A stretch of 64,000 nt of DNA, taken from positions 2,914,001 to 2,978,000 of the forward strand of contig JARUPY010000538.1 in the NCBI GenBank assembly GCA_029817715.1, written 5' to 3'. Position numbers and translations under genes: made by a program. Below, in pieces: positions 32,361 to 44,274 of the stretch (position 1 is the stretch's first letter; every line of letters starts with the position of its first letter). The stretch is from Melastoma dodecandrum (Eukaryota; Streptophyta; Magnoliopsida; Myrtales; Melastomataceae). The notes beneath the pieces are model-generated. The model was not told where the DNA came from. It saw only the letters and a list, made by a program, of their open reading frames with translations, and did not search any database.

Positions 32361-34886
32361 TCAGACGTCTATTTCAGATCGTGGAAGCAAGAAACCAAAG
32401 CCTGAATTCTCTCGTACCAGGGATGGTGGATCCACATCGGTTATGTCTACTTGTTGCATCGATTTGGAGATGTCGTCCACCGAGAAAGGGATGCTGTACT
32501 GACGGTTTATATACGGGGTAAAGAGCCAACCTGATCCCAAAAAATGTGGAATCCAAGAACCAAAATGTAGATAAGCAAATGATAACAATAACACAAACAG
32601 GTACCTGGAGTCGTCATCTAACAAGAAGGAACGGCTGACTGCATTGCTTGAATCCTCTGTCATCATGACTCTCATGCTAGAAATAACCTGTTAAGCGAAA
32701 ATATAAGTTTCATAAGTAACAGCAACAAAAGGAAGTGAAATCACGGCACGGAGTATAATATAACTGTAGGTATAAAAATCGACAATGTCAAATAAGGGAC
32801 TCACTTCCGAGGAAACACTGTGAGTACCATATTTGTCGTCCCAATACATGGTACTAATCCTGTATAACTGTTGTATGCTAAGCACCTGACATCATTGAAA
32901 GCAAGATGAAGGTCATGAAAGGTAATAATCGCAAAATCTCAGCTTGGAGAGTCATTTAGAAGCCTGATTTACTTACAGGACACAGCTCCTTGGTGATTTC
33001 ATTCAGAGTCTTTTTGGGTTTCTGATGTATAACCTGAAATGACAAATAATTTTGAAAAAATGAGGTCAACAGAAACTTCTAGGGTCGTGCATTTGATTAG
33101 AAATATTTTAGGAGAATTACCAGAAATCCAAAAGCCTGTCTGATGTGCTTCAACTCATCCCAGGCCAAGCCTGCATACTGAAGACAACAAGGGCCGTCAG
33201 CAAAATAATAATTACTAATTTGACAAATTTCATTTCTAAAGAGAAGCTCACATCTTCAGTGGCTTCATGGCAACACTGCTCGAGTTCAGCTAAGCCTGAT
33301 TTTACATACTCCCCATAGCTAAATGAACAGCATTCTCGACGCAGCAGAAGACTGCCAAAAAGATACATCCGCTAATTTTCACATCACAAAAGTTTTCAGC
33401 AGAATAAGTAACTGACCAGGAGGGTTTCCTACCTGTTGAATAGCTGAACATTCACGAATGAGAATATCTGGGTGAAGACCTTACGCACTAGGAATGGAGG
33501 AACCTGCCAAAAAAAGGTATGGAGGCTAATGTTTGTTCGAGGTCAAGCATAATGAGCTACCAAGAATTTGAAAATGTGTATGGACACTAACTTTGTTATC
33601 TTTCATCATCTTTAGATAATTGTTCAAGCTTTTCACTATTCTTTGCCAATGAGCAATCAGTGCTTGCTGAGCCACTGCATTTGCTTGAGTACGTCCTTTG
33701 ACCAGACTTGCTCGTGAAGTCCTGGGAGCCGGTGCAACATTAAGGTAACCTTAGCATTGCGAGTTTCTGCTTAAACACCACTAGCCAATGGCAAATTTTT
33801 GCATTTTATTAAATATTTCCTTAGGTTAGGCTCTTGTGGAGTGGTCAATATCACTCATCAAACAGAGGACAAATCTCAATTGGCAATCGGCACGTAAAGA
33901 GCACAGTTTATTTATATTTTCTCAAGAAAGCAAAGGTCTATAACTCATGAAACATTTGACAGCCTTGCAAGCCCAAAAGAATCATCTAGGTCATTGTTAA
34001 TCTGCTGTCATTAGATTGAGCAAAATCCCTCAATGCTATCAACCAGTAATAATTGATTTTTCATCGATAGTTATGAAGCCAGCTTTGTCAATACATTGTA
34101 TCTCCAGCAGCATGAGTAAATTTATTTGATAAATCAATGGTTAAATGCTTTAATCAATCGGACTGACGTGTAGTCACAGCAATGAATGATTAGGCAGATA
34201 CCTGGATGCATAAGCCAAGCAGCGGCTGAGATCTCCTTCTTCAGATTGTCCCTTATCATTCCATATATTTTCTCGAGAAAAGCTGTCAGCTGCTGCTTGA
34301 ATAACAAAGCGGGATACTTGGCCTCGACTTGCTGTAAATCATCTAATTTACTGATCCCTTTACCATTGAGAAGTGAGATTCCAGCACTTTGAGGAGATGA
34401 ACGAAGGCCCTAGAGTCAGCTAAAGGTCAGAACTCATGTTAAAAACGTTCTAGCAAAATTAAACTTCGTTATTCATCATACGTGTGACATTCTTCCAAAA
34501 AGAGAAGCAGATGATGTCCTCCGTCTTTGTGGCATCAAACTAGCAGCTCCAGTTGCTTTTTGCGTATGTTGAAGCAAAAATAACAAAGTTGATGCATTGG
34601 ATAACCAATAGGCCAATGTTTCATTGTTTTCAGGGGCCTGCAGCAAAACTGATATATTAGTAGCTGAAATTTCAAACTGAAAAATTTTTGAAGAATGTTT
34701 AGAGCACAAAATGAGAAGGAAACAAGGGTGGGAAAGTGGCGACTCACTTCAATGGCTGAAGCTATAGTTTGGATGATACGATGAAATATGCTGGTCCTTT
34801 CAACCTCGAAGGATCTCCAATGAAGCAGGCATTTGTAAATTACACAGGCAGCGACAGGTTTGCCACCAGAAAACCCCAGAATTTAG
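32361..34886 (-). pseudogene. Myosin XI C-terminal (DIL/cargo-binding) gene relic, 5'-truncated
   Basis: Eleven exons can be traced: 34748-34886, 34482-34637, 34202-34409, 33592-33729, 33433-33503, 33252-33351, 33121-33177, 32977-33033, 32805-32885, 32605-32687 and 32361-32493. They encode the globular tail of plant myosin XI ([84 protein letters not shown]). Motor, IQ and coiled-coil exons are missing; similarity starts after a stop near 34886. Damage includes an extra base near 34226 that shifts the frame before the LLGLCIQ region and a splice acceptor changed from AG to CG before the exon at 33729. Most other splice sites are intact, so decay is recent. It is a duplicated gene end, not a processed copy. 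Confidence 0.9.
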
Positions 34887-36640
34887 AATTATTAATTCGA
34901 AGTCCGGCTCCACTGACCAATTTGTACTCGCACTCAAATGCAAGGTTGAAAGGAAGACGACCAAGTTCTGATAGCATTTTGTTTCAATGACGTCTACGGG
35001 CACAAGCCAAAATGGACCACCCTCGAAGACATGTAAAATCTTAAGCAGCCAATATGCCTCTGAAAGAATCACGGGTGAAGAAAAGGCGATGATTTCTGAT
35101 TTATGCTGAATTCATGAGCATCCCGAGAGAGATGCCCTTCCTTATCCGCAGCCAAAGGTGGTCCGAACACGTCCAGCCAGACTCGATTGCAGGAATGGCC
35201 TCGTCCTTACTGCTTGAACCGCTCCCTGGTGACAGGTCAACACTCGGGATCCAGCTCCCATGAATGGACAGTTTGCGCTCCAGCCCTGGGCAGTGAAGAA
35301 CAACTAAGGCTGCCACGAGCAATTAAATAACCAAGACACTGCGCCAGTGTGCAGTGGCTTTAGAGTTATGACAAGAATCCACCACTAGCAACTAGGCAAG
35401 CAGACAATGCTTCCCTTGAAAAACATATACTGCAAAAATTGTGGGCATTTATTCAAGATCGACCCCTCCCTTTGTCATCTGAAAGGGCAGAGGGGTCGTC
35501 CTTGCCCCTTGGGAGGGGCACTCTAAGAGGTCGAGCCCATATCGATGGAACTGGACGTCAAGCTCTCCCATCAATAACTCGAAGGGACTAAGGTGGCCGC
35601 CCGTGCCCCCTGAGAGGGGATACTCTCGAGATTGAGCACCATCTTCAGTTGGACCTCAATCTTGACTGGCTGGCCGACCTTCATCTTGAGAACAACTTCC
35701 ATATCGAGCTCTCCATTTGAAGGGGCCAAAGAGGCCACCCTCGCCCCCTAAAAGAGCACTCTCGAGATGCGCACGTTCCTCACGATATCCTGATGTTATT
35801 AATAATTCTTTTAGTATCAGTAGGTACTGTTTCCTCCGTTGAAGGACACGAACAATTATAAGTCCCAACGTCATTTAATTGCTCCTACTCTTTGCTCTCT
35901 GCAGAGGAGGTTGTCGTAGTCCCCGGTTTCTAGTCATTCATGTCCGTCGTTCTTTTGCGTTCATTGGTTTCATAATGTCTGTAACTATCTGTTTTGTTGT
36001 ATATCATCCGTGAATGTAAACTGCTCCGTTTTCATATACAAATTCAAAGTCCTCTGAAATTCTTACGGACACACACCCAATGAGTACAATTGGAGGTGTT
36101 GCTTCCGAACAAATAGGAGGCCAACAAACAGGCGCGCCTCCCGTCTGGACTCGCGCCACTGACAGGACAAGAACCTTGTTTTCCATGCCGATGTGAGACC
36201 ACGACCCGCACCTAGTTGCGATACCATCACCAGCAACCACTCCCCAAAATTCATATCCCAGCCGGGAAAGAACAAACAGCTTAGTTTTAACATTCTTATC
36301 AAGATAGATTCCCGACGCGCATCCAATTCCCAACAACTACTTAGCAAATGCTCCGATTGGCAAGAAGAACACAAGTAATTACTCTCTACGTTGGCGATGA
36401 AATCGATAACGTGCTCACCAGGAAAAAACCATAATGTATGTTCCTGTGAGACGAAGAGGACGAAGAGGTTTAAATTTATGGAAAACTTATTAATCCTAAT
36501 TTTTTTTTTCGGTGAGATGAGATATAGTTAGATTGCTTTGACTGGACACAGGTTTCCGTTCAGAGTCAGATCACTTATTCTTACATCCTTAATAATCTTT
36601 CGTTATCACCGTCTAAGTCATATCCCTCCAAACACTAATC
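34887..36640. other. Intergenic region upstream of the CFIm25 gene
   Basis: No gene is supported. It holds the degenerate repeats at 35480-35775. Frames near 36004-36374 on the minus strand resemble nothing I can name. Confidence 0.5.
35480..35775. repeat. Three degenerate direct repeats
   Basis: Blocks starting near 35480, 35580 and 35715 share the pattern GAAgGGrC..AgrGG..G(T/C)CC..GCCCC(T/C)..GAG..GCACTCT(C/A)GAGa. They are about 55 nt each and spaced about 100 and 135 nt apart. Not part of a recognised element. Confidence 0.5.
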
Positions 36641-36641
36641 C

Positions 36642-36662
36642 TAATCCTAATCCTAATGCCTA
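36642..36662 (+). repeat. Short (CCTAAT)n microsatellite
   Basis: About three copies of CCTAAT just upstream of the CFIm25 gene. Confidence 0.6.
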
Positions 36663-36677
36663 ATCCCCAGGAAGCCC

Positions 36678-36708
36678 GTCCTGTCCTGTCCTGTCCTGTC
36701 CTGTCTTG
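36678..36708 (+). repeat. Short (CCTGT)n microsatellite
   Basis: Five tandem CCTGT units and one changed unit, in the probable promoter or 5' UTR of CFIm25. Confidence 0.75.
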
Positions 36709-36891
36709 TTCCCCTGCATTTTTATCCGAAAGCCACGTCCCCCAAAAAGCACCGCCCCACTGGCTGAAATCTCTGCCCTCTTCCCATTCCCACTACTTTT
36801 ATATTTTCCACCCCTCTATCCTTTTATCCCTCGCCGCCTTCCCCGCCGACAATTCTCGTCCCGTCGAGGCTTTCCCCCTTTGTTTTGCGGC

Positions 36892-38830
36892 ATGGGCGAG
36901 GAAGTCCCCTGTAACCGCGTCCATGACCACCGCCACCCGATCTCCGGCGATAGGGAGGGGGATGGTGATCCGGTGCTGGATATATACCAGCTGAGCTGTT
37001 ACTATTTCGGGTCCAAGGATGCTATGGCCACGGTCGCGGCCAGGGATGAGACTCCCGCGGGACGCGCCGAGAGGATGAGGATAAAGTTCGTTGCTTTAAC
37101 CCCCCCCCCCCACCACCACCAAAATAAAGGGCGTTTTTGGTTTCTGGGTTTGCAGATTTGTGAGGTGTTGATTGTTGAGTTTTTGGTTTTTCTTTATTTT
37201 CTGACAGCTACGAGGCTAATGGGTTGAGGACTTGCGTGGAGGCGGTGATGATGGTCGGTTTCCTTTTTTTTCCGCTTGTGATGTGATATGGATTTTCTTA
37301 TTTACATTATTGTTTTGTTTCATATTCCTTGGTATATGACCTGGAATTAGGGGAGTAAACGAGTGGAGCGGGCTCGTGATTCATTTAGGATCGCGAATTA
37401 TTCGAGCCGTTTATTTTCAAGTTCGGGAGTTTGTTAAAAGAATAGCTCGAGCTCGGCTCGTTTATACTCGAGCCAAAGTCAAGTTTTTCACGATTTACAC
37501 CCCTACTTGGAATGTAGGACGATGACTGTTATGATAGATTGAGGAGAGAACTGTGTATAGTTGGGGGGTGGGTGTTGATTGTTTGTTGGCCGAAGACCAG
37601 CAATCTGGATCCTTTGATAAAGATTCTATGACAAAATATTTTTCAAGTATTTGGGTAGTCAAAAGAGAGTAGAATCAGGGTTGAAATTGTTAGTTTTTTG
37701 ACAATTCATGGTTTTCGGGTTAAAATCTCTCTGTTATCTCATGACATTGCGTCGGGTCTAAAATTGATGTGATACGGACCATGATATGATGTCTTCAGGA
37801 GATTATGTGCGTGCTCACTTAGATTTCGTCATTGAGGATAAGATTGACAAGGGAAGGTGACCTATTTTTGTCATTGGACAGAAAATTATAGTTTGTGTTT
37901 GTATGAGGTGTAGTTTTACAGCTTATGATCTAAGGAAGCGCTAGTTACTTAGTTAGGCTTTCAAGAGCTGGAAGTATGTGATCATGATCATAGGAAGTAT
38001 GCAGTTGGATAATTTTTCGGTGATCTGATACCATATATGCTGGTTTTGTGTTTTCCTTTCAGGTTGAATTGTTCAAACATCCCCATCTCTTATTGTTACA
38101 AGTGAGAAACTCCAGTTTCAAGCTCCCAGGCGGACGGTTGCGGCCTGGGGAATCAGGTAAATTTCAAAAACCCAGGCTTTTTCACTCTACCGACGTACTC
38201 ATTGACGTGAAATGATGAACTGTTTCAGACATTGAAGGGCTGAGGCGAAAACTGACAAGCAAGCTTTCTGCCGACGGAGCTGGCGATGAGTCTGAGTGGA
38301 AGGTTGTTTAGCCCTTCCCTAGTCTTGTAATGTTTCGTTTTATTTTTGTTGATCGTCAGCCATTTGTTCACTTTCCATCCTTTTAGGTGGGAGAGTGCCT
38401 TGGGATGTGGTGGAGGGCCGACTTCGAGTCTATGCTCTACCCTTACATGCCTCCTAATTGCACTAAGTCGCCTAAGGTTCATCGTTGCTAGAACCAACAG
38501 TTCCCTGAATGTTGATGCTATATATTCCTAACAGTGATTTCATCGCTTTCAGGAATGTGTGAAGCTCTTTCTCGTGATGCTACCATCGAGCCGGAAGTTC
38601 ATTGTCCCTAAGAACCTGAAGTTGCTCGCTGTTCCTCTGTGTCAACTCCACGAAAACCACAAGGTACTGTATGTGAACATGATGCACTTTAAAAAAAATT
38701 TCGGTCCTCTTTTAGCACGGGTCCTAAGCGCAGCAAACATGTTCGACCAATGCAGACCTATGGGCCAATAATTGCCGGAGTTCCTCAGTTGCTGTCAAAG
38801 TTCTCCTTCAACATGGTCGGAGATACCTGA
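36892..38830 (+). CDS. CFIm25: CFIm25 (cleavage factor Im 25-kDa, NUDT21/CPSF5-like)
   Basis: Seven exons: 36892-37085, 37208-37253, 38063-38156, 38229-38302, 38387-38476, 38553-38663 and 38756-38830. The CDS is 684 nt and encodes 227 residues, the usual length of the family. All introns start GT and end AG, and all phases agree. It has YYFGSKDAMA near the N terminus, the pseudo-Nudix core VELFKHPHLLLLQ and FKLPGGRLRPGE, then WWRADFESMLYPYMPPN, VPKNLKLLAVPLCQLHEN and the C-terminal LLSKFSFNM. The family binds UGUA in pre-mRNA as a dimer with CFIm68/59 and guides poly(A)-site choice in the nucleus; it lacks Nudix catalysis. The start is the ATG that gives family length. Intron 2 (about 810 bp) is the longest. 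It looks intact. Confidence 0.93.
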
Positions 38831-39169
38831 ACATAATCCGTGCATATGTTTCTCCCCATGATACACTGTCTTATAACTTTGCCCAAATTGGCAAATCGAA
38901 CTAAATATAAGTTGTACCGAAAAACTTTTCGAGATGTGGTTTGTGTACATATTATATACCATCGACGAAATCAAAGAAGGATATCTGATACAGGTGATGA
39001 ATATCTATCACTTAACATATGTAATATCTTTTTGTGATATTGCAGATAATTATATGCGGTATCTCCTGAAATCATATCTGAGTCGAGGAAATCGTGGATA
39101 TCTTCTAGTTCCCAGTGTATTTCCGTGGTTCATGGTCGATTCATTCTTTCATCCTCTTTTTCGCTACAT

Positions 39170-39272
39170 GAGTCCGCAGCAGCAAATTTGTTCCGCTTGA
39201 AGCTGGAGGCATCTCCATCGTCACAGTCGATTTGAAAGCTCAAAGGAAGTTCAAAAAGCAGGGGGCCGAGGC
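39170..39272 (+). pseudogene. PP2C 3'-end relic, left part (split by copia insertion)
   Basis: The plus strand resembles the last exon of the PP2C gene at 44275-45964 but in the opposite direction. CCGCAGCAGCAAATTTG aligns with the segment for [10 protein letters not shown], then AGCTGG, and the block AAAGCTCAAAGGAAGTTCAA is identical in both (DLKAQRKFK). A small deletion and frame changes show it is dead. Similarity stops at the copia insertion point and continues weakly at 44076. Confidence 0.75.
39268..39272. repeat. Copia target-site duplication, left (GAGGC)
   Basis: GAGGC precedes the left LTR and is repeated at 44076-44080. Confidence 0.92.
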
Positions 39273-39463
39273 TGTGAAGAAGTAAAGGAAACTCAGTAGG
39301 CTGACATTATGAGCTGTAATAGTGTTTGCAATAGCACTTGTATAATAGACAGATACATATATAAGTGTAACAGTTTTCGGTTAAGAAGTTAGTTGAATTT
39401 TCCATTCTTCTCTGTTTTCTGTTTTGCTCTGCATCCTTCTCTCCGCAGGCTGGCCGGCTTTCA
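39273..39463 (+). repeat. Copia left LTR (191 bp)
   Basis: Starts TGTGAAG and ends TTTCA. It contains an ACATATATAAG stretch that could be a TATA box; this part is missing from the right LTR. Confidence 0.88.
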
Positions 39464-39478
39464 TGGTATCAGAGGGCG
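39464..39478 (+). other. Copia primer-binding site (tRNA-Met)
   Basis: TGGTATCAGAGGGCG touches the left LTR. The first 11 bases match the complement of the initiator tRNA-Met 3' end. Confidence 0.85.
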
Positions 39479-39578
39479 ATCTTACGTCGGAGTGGTTGCT
39501 GGTAGAGTCACCTCGGTAGCTGCTGGAGGTTCATCTGAACTTTCTGAGACAAGTTCAATTCAGACTCGTGCAGAGGGC

Positions 39579-42500
39579 ATGGAACCAAGCAAAGTTGCGA
39601 TGGTGGATGATCCATCATCACCTTTTCATATTCAGCAATCTGATAGCCTATCTTCAGTCATGGTGAGTCCACCACTGACTGGATCTAACTACTTTACATG
39701 GAGTAGAGCATTCAAGATGGGCTTAGTTTTCCGGAACAAGTTAGGGTTCATTGACGGAAGCGTTCCAGTTCCAAATGCAGATGATTTAATATTTCCTGCT
39801 TGGAAACAATGCAATACCTTGGTTGTAGCTTGGTTGCTAAGGTCTGTTACAGAATCAATTGCCTCCAACATATTTTTTTATCAATAATGCGGTTGAAATA
39901 TAGAATGTTTTGAATAGAAGATATGCGATTCCGGACAAATCTAAGATTAGCAGGTTGCAACAACAGTTGTTGATAGTTAATCAAGGGGAATGGTCTGCAG
40001 ATGCGTACTATACGGAAATGAATGGAATATGGGAAGAACTGAAGAACTTTAGGCCAATTCCTCATTGCAGATGTGGAACTTGTAATGCTGAATATTTCGG
40101 ACGCTTTGGTGAAGATCAGATGGAAGATCATGTGTATAGATTTCTGTATGGTTTGAATGAGAAATTTGATATGACTAAAGGTTGAATTCTAGGAATGAAA
40201 CCATTTCCAATGATGGATGAAATGTATAATATGGTCATTCAAGATGAGTCTCAACAGTCTGGGCGATTGGCTATACAGATGAATATGCAGCATGATCCAG
40301 TTGTTTTAGCAGCCCCAAATTTTGATTTTAAGAAGAGGATCAGGAGGTAAGACTTGGTTTGTGAATATTGTGGTAAGAAATGACACAACAAAGATAGGTG
40401 TTATCAACTCATATGTTATCCTAATGCAGAAGTGAATAAAAAGGGCAAATCACCAATGAGTTCTCATAAAGTGGGAGGACAAGTGGCTGCTGTATCTGAT
40501 GGAAGAAGTTATGACGACTCTGCCTTGGATGAAGTCAAGGGGCAACTTTAGAGATGATGGCAATGCTTGATGCTCGAGCAGAACAGCAAATGCCTGCAGT
40601 TTCTTCTTCATATTTGCTGCTTGTGCCAGTAAATACAGTTGATTCTAAAATTTTTACTAATTCTACAGGTATTCATAGTGATTCGAATCATCTTCACTTT
40701 GCTGATAAAAATTCTTCTTGCTGGATTGTGGACATTGGAGCCACAAATCATATTACTAACAATTTTAGTTCTTTTCGAAATTCCAGACCAGTACAAAATG
40801 TTTTTTGGGATTTTTCCAAATAGAGCTAAACTTCTAGTCACTCACATAGGTGATGTGATACTGAAAAAAGATTTTTTTCTATACAATGTCTTGTACATAC
40901 CTACTTTCCACATCAGTCTCATATCTGTTAGTCAGCTCATGAAATCTGGTTTATATTGTGTCTTCTTTCATAAATCTTGCTGTTATATTCTGGCCCTATC
41001 ATCATGGAAGAGGATTGGACTTGCTAAGGATAGAGCTGGTTTATACATGCTTGAAGATGACAAGGAAGTACATCAAGGTCTGAAAGCTGTTTTGCAAGTT
41101 CCTTTCATACAATCGTGTTAAACTCCTCTTCCTGAAACTTTTGATATCTGGCATTATAGATTTGGCCATCCTTTTGTTGAAAAGATAAAGCTTATCCAGT
41201 TTTGTAATCATTGAGTGTCCTTTTCTAGTAATGGTGTATGTTCCGTTTGTCACAATGCAAAACAGAAAAGAAAATCTTTTCCCATTCATCAGAATACTAG
41301 TAAAGCTCCTTTTGATCCGATTCATTGTGATGTTTGGGGACCATTTATGCAAGAACCTCTTAGAGGTCACAAATATTTTTTTACTATTGTTGATGACTAT
41401 AGTAGGATGACTTGGTTACACATGATGAAATTGAAATCAGAAGTTTCAACTTTGCTGCCTTAATTCTGCATGATGGTGAATACTCAATTTTCCAAACAAG
41501 TGAAGATAATTAGGACTGACAATGGAAGTGAGTTTCGATTGATGTAATTTTACTATGATAAAAGGATCATTCATCAAACTTTTTGTTTAGAAACTCCTCA
41601 ACAAAATGGAGTTGTAGAGCGAAAATATCAACATATTCTTAATGTAGCTAGGGCACTTATGTTTCAAGCATCTTTACCTTTGCATTTCTGGAAATGCAGT
41701 TTTAACTGTTGTTCATCTTATTAACAGATTGCCAGCTATTGTGATACATATTTTATCACCTTTTCAAAAGTTGTTTTGTCAAAAACCTGATTATACACAT
41801 CGTAGAGTTTTTGGTTGCTTATGTTTTATATCTACATTGCAACATGGCAGAAAGAAATTTGATTACAGAGCTTCTAAATGTCTCTTTTTAGGGTATCATT
41901 CTACAACATAACGTTATGTTTAATCCCACAGAACATAAATTTCTTGTTTCTAGGGATGTGATCTTTTATGAACATGTGTTTCCTTTTTCTAAGACATTCA
42001 TTTGAATCTTCAAAGTATGTTCCTTTACCAATTTCAATTCCGTGTATCTTTTTTTTATTCTTCAAAAAAATCAAAATTCAAATCTTTCCGATGGTTGTCC
42101 TGTTGAACATCATGATACTGTTTCTTCTATTCTAAAGTCTCAAAATAACATATATTATGAGTCCATACTATGAAGAAGACCAGACCAAGACAACTTCCAA
42201 GTTATCTTCAAGACTATCATCATGCTTTGGCTCTTGAATTGGCAGGTTGACATCTTTCTTCTTCTTCTTCTTTTTCTACTGCTCATCCTTTGTAAGCTTA
42301 CTTGTCATATTTTGATTTGTCTTCTAGATTCAAGTCTTTTGTTGTTAATCTCATACTTCAAAAGGATCCAGTTTCTTATTCTGAGGTTGTTCAACATGAG
42401 CATTGGTGCAAAGCCATCTCTAATGAGTTAGTTGCTTTGGCTAACACTGGTATGTGGTCTGTTGCTTATTTGCCTGCTGGAAAAGTTCTTATTGGTTGTA

Positions 42501-43920
42501 AGTGGGTGTTTAAAACCAAGTATAAGGCCGATGGTTCTATTGATAAGTACAAAGCTAGGCTGGTTGCTAAAGGTTATACTCATCGGGAAGGAATTGATTA
42601 CAATGAAACTTTTAATCCAGTTGCTAAGCATACTACTGTTTGGGTGTTTCTTGCCCTTGTTGCCATGTTTCAGTGGCATTTATATCAGTTAGACATTAAA
42701 ATAATGCTTTTCTTAATGGCGATTTACATGAGGAAGTGTATATGGTGTTGCCTTCGGGGCTTGTTGTTTCTCCTGGACAGGTTCAAGATCTGCAATTTAA
42801 GGGGGAGAAAAGGTTAGTATGTAAATTGCAGAAATCTTTATATGGCCTTAAACAAGCTTCTAGGCAATGGAATTCAAAGTTTGTTTCAGCCTCACTGGAT
42901 TATGGTTTTGTTCAATCAAAATCCAATTACTCTATGTTTATCAGAGGCTCAGGATCTAGTTTCATGGCTCTGTTAGTTTATGTTGATGATATAGCCATTG
43001 GTGGGCCAAACATGGTTGAGATTCAGAAATTCAAGTCTTATCTGGCATCTGTGTTTAAATTGAAGGATTTGGGTGATCTGAGATACTTTATTGGACTGGG
43101 AATAACACGTTCCAAGTCTGGAATTGTGGTGTGTCAGCACAAATATGCTTTTGAACTTCTTAAAGAGCATGGTCAGCTGGGAATTAAACCAGTTTCAGTT
43201 CCTATAAATCCAAATGACAGATTTTCTAAAGAAGATGGTGAATTGCTTGTTGATCCTACTCCATTTAGACAATTGGTGGGGAAATTATTGTATTTGACAC
43301 TTAGCCAGATTTGACATATGCAGTTCATGTTTTGACCCAGTTTATGTCTTCTCCAACTTCTGTGCATATGGCTGCAGCAATTCAACTGTTGAAGTACATT
43401 AAGGGAGCACCTGGTCAAGGTATATTCTTCAGCTCAAAACAGGACATGAAATTGACAGCCTATAGTGATAGTGACTGGGCAGGATGTCCAGATTTCAGGA
43501 AGTCTCTTACTGGATATTGCATCTTCTGTGGCGAATCAATGATTAGCTAGAAAGCTAAGAAATAGCCTACAGTTTCAAGAAGCTCTGCAAAAGTAGAATA
43601 CAGGGCTTTAGGAGTAACCACTTATGAGGTAGTATGGCTGCTTTCATTATTGGAAGAATACGGCTTGAAGGTTGAAAGGCCTGTGGATCTTTTCTGTAAC
43701 AATCAATCGGCCATTTACATTATCAGAAATCCAGTGTTTCATGAAAGAACCAAACACTGGAATTAGATTGTCATTTTGTTAGAGAAAAGATGCAGCAAGG
43801 AGTTGTGCAGCCACGATATCTATCTACTAAATGTCAGCTTGCAGATTTGTTTACAAAAGAATTGTCAAATATGAGGTTTATGTGGTTGATAAGCAAGATA
43901 AACATGAAGAATATATATAG
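39579..43920 (+). pseudogene. Copia Gag-Pol polyprotein remnant
   Basis: Fragments in several frames. Gag: SPPLTGSNYFTWSRAFKMG and WNEELKN-like sequence, then a decayed knuckle near 40360. Protease region: CWIVDIGATNHITNN near 40719 (DIGA for DSGA). Integrase: HFGHP-like region, CSVCHNAKQKRK, HCDVWGPF, TIVDDYSRMTWLHM near 41220-41460 and TDNGSEF near 41517. RT: GCKWVFKTKYKADGS, NPVAKHTTVW, LYGLKQASRQWN and LLVYVDDIAIGGPN near 42490-43010. RNase H: YSDSDWAGCPD near 43463. Stops and frameshifts are spread throughout; no frame is complete. Confidence 0.88.
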
Positions 43921-43924
43921 TCAT

Positions 43925-43936
43925 CTTGAGGGGGAG
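43925..43936 (+). other. Copia polypurine tract
   Basis: CTTGAGGGGGAG directly before the right LTR. Confidence 0.8.
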
Positions 43937-44075
43937 TGTGAAGAAGTAAAGGAAACTAAGCAGGCTGACATTATGAGTGTAACAATTTTCAGTTAAGAAG
44001 TTAATTAAATTTTCCATTCTTCTCGGTTTTTTATTTTGCTCTGCATCATTCTCTCCGCAAGGTGGCCGGCTTTCA
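43937..44075 (+). repeat. Copia right LTR (139 bp, internally deleted)
   Basis: It matches both ends of the left LTR but lacks about 53 bp after GACATTATGAG. Confidence 0.88.
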
Positions 44076-44274
44076 GAGGCGGCTCCCCGACAATTAGTAT
44101 GGTCAGTGTCGGCACCGGAGTGTGATATGATAAAGAATTTGAACTTCAGTCCGACCAGCTTTCATGGCTTAGTACAAAGACCTTTTTGCCCACACCATGT
44201 TGCTCTGTTCGCCGGTTAAAATTTTTTTCTTATCATGTTAGACTAGTAATACCTGGTCTTGAATCCTACACGGT
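44076..44274 (+). pseudogene. PP2C relic right part and space between facing genes
   Basis: It starts with the second GAGGC and GGCTCCCCGAC, which can be aligned with the end of the PP2C coding sequence. Similarity then fades. The rest is non-coding and would hold the 3' UTR of the intact PP2C gene. Confidence 0.45.

Larger units (their letters stand above)
39273..44075 (+). mobile_element. Degenerate Ty1-copia retrotransposon with very short LTRs
   Basis: A 4,803-bp element flanked by GAGGC. LTRs start TGTGAAGAAG and end GGCTTTCA: left 39273-39463 (191 bp), right 43937-44075 (139 bp, lacking about 53 bp present in the left). The primer site TGGTATCAGAGGGCG follows the left LTR and a polypurine tract, CTTGAGGGGGAG, precedes the right one. 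Internal frames give the copia order gag, integrase, RT, RNase H, with many stops. LTRs differ at many sites, so it is older than the Ogre element. Confidence 0.93.

Noticed and set aside
36004..36374. Two overlapping minus-strand frames near 36.0-36.4 kb
   Set aside because: No domain and no splice structure; similarity to any family could not be supported.
39393..39887. Host gene starting before the copia gag
   Set aside because: The first part translates the left LTR and primer site; only the part from about 39579 is gag.
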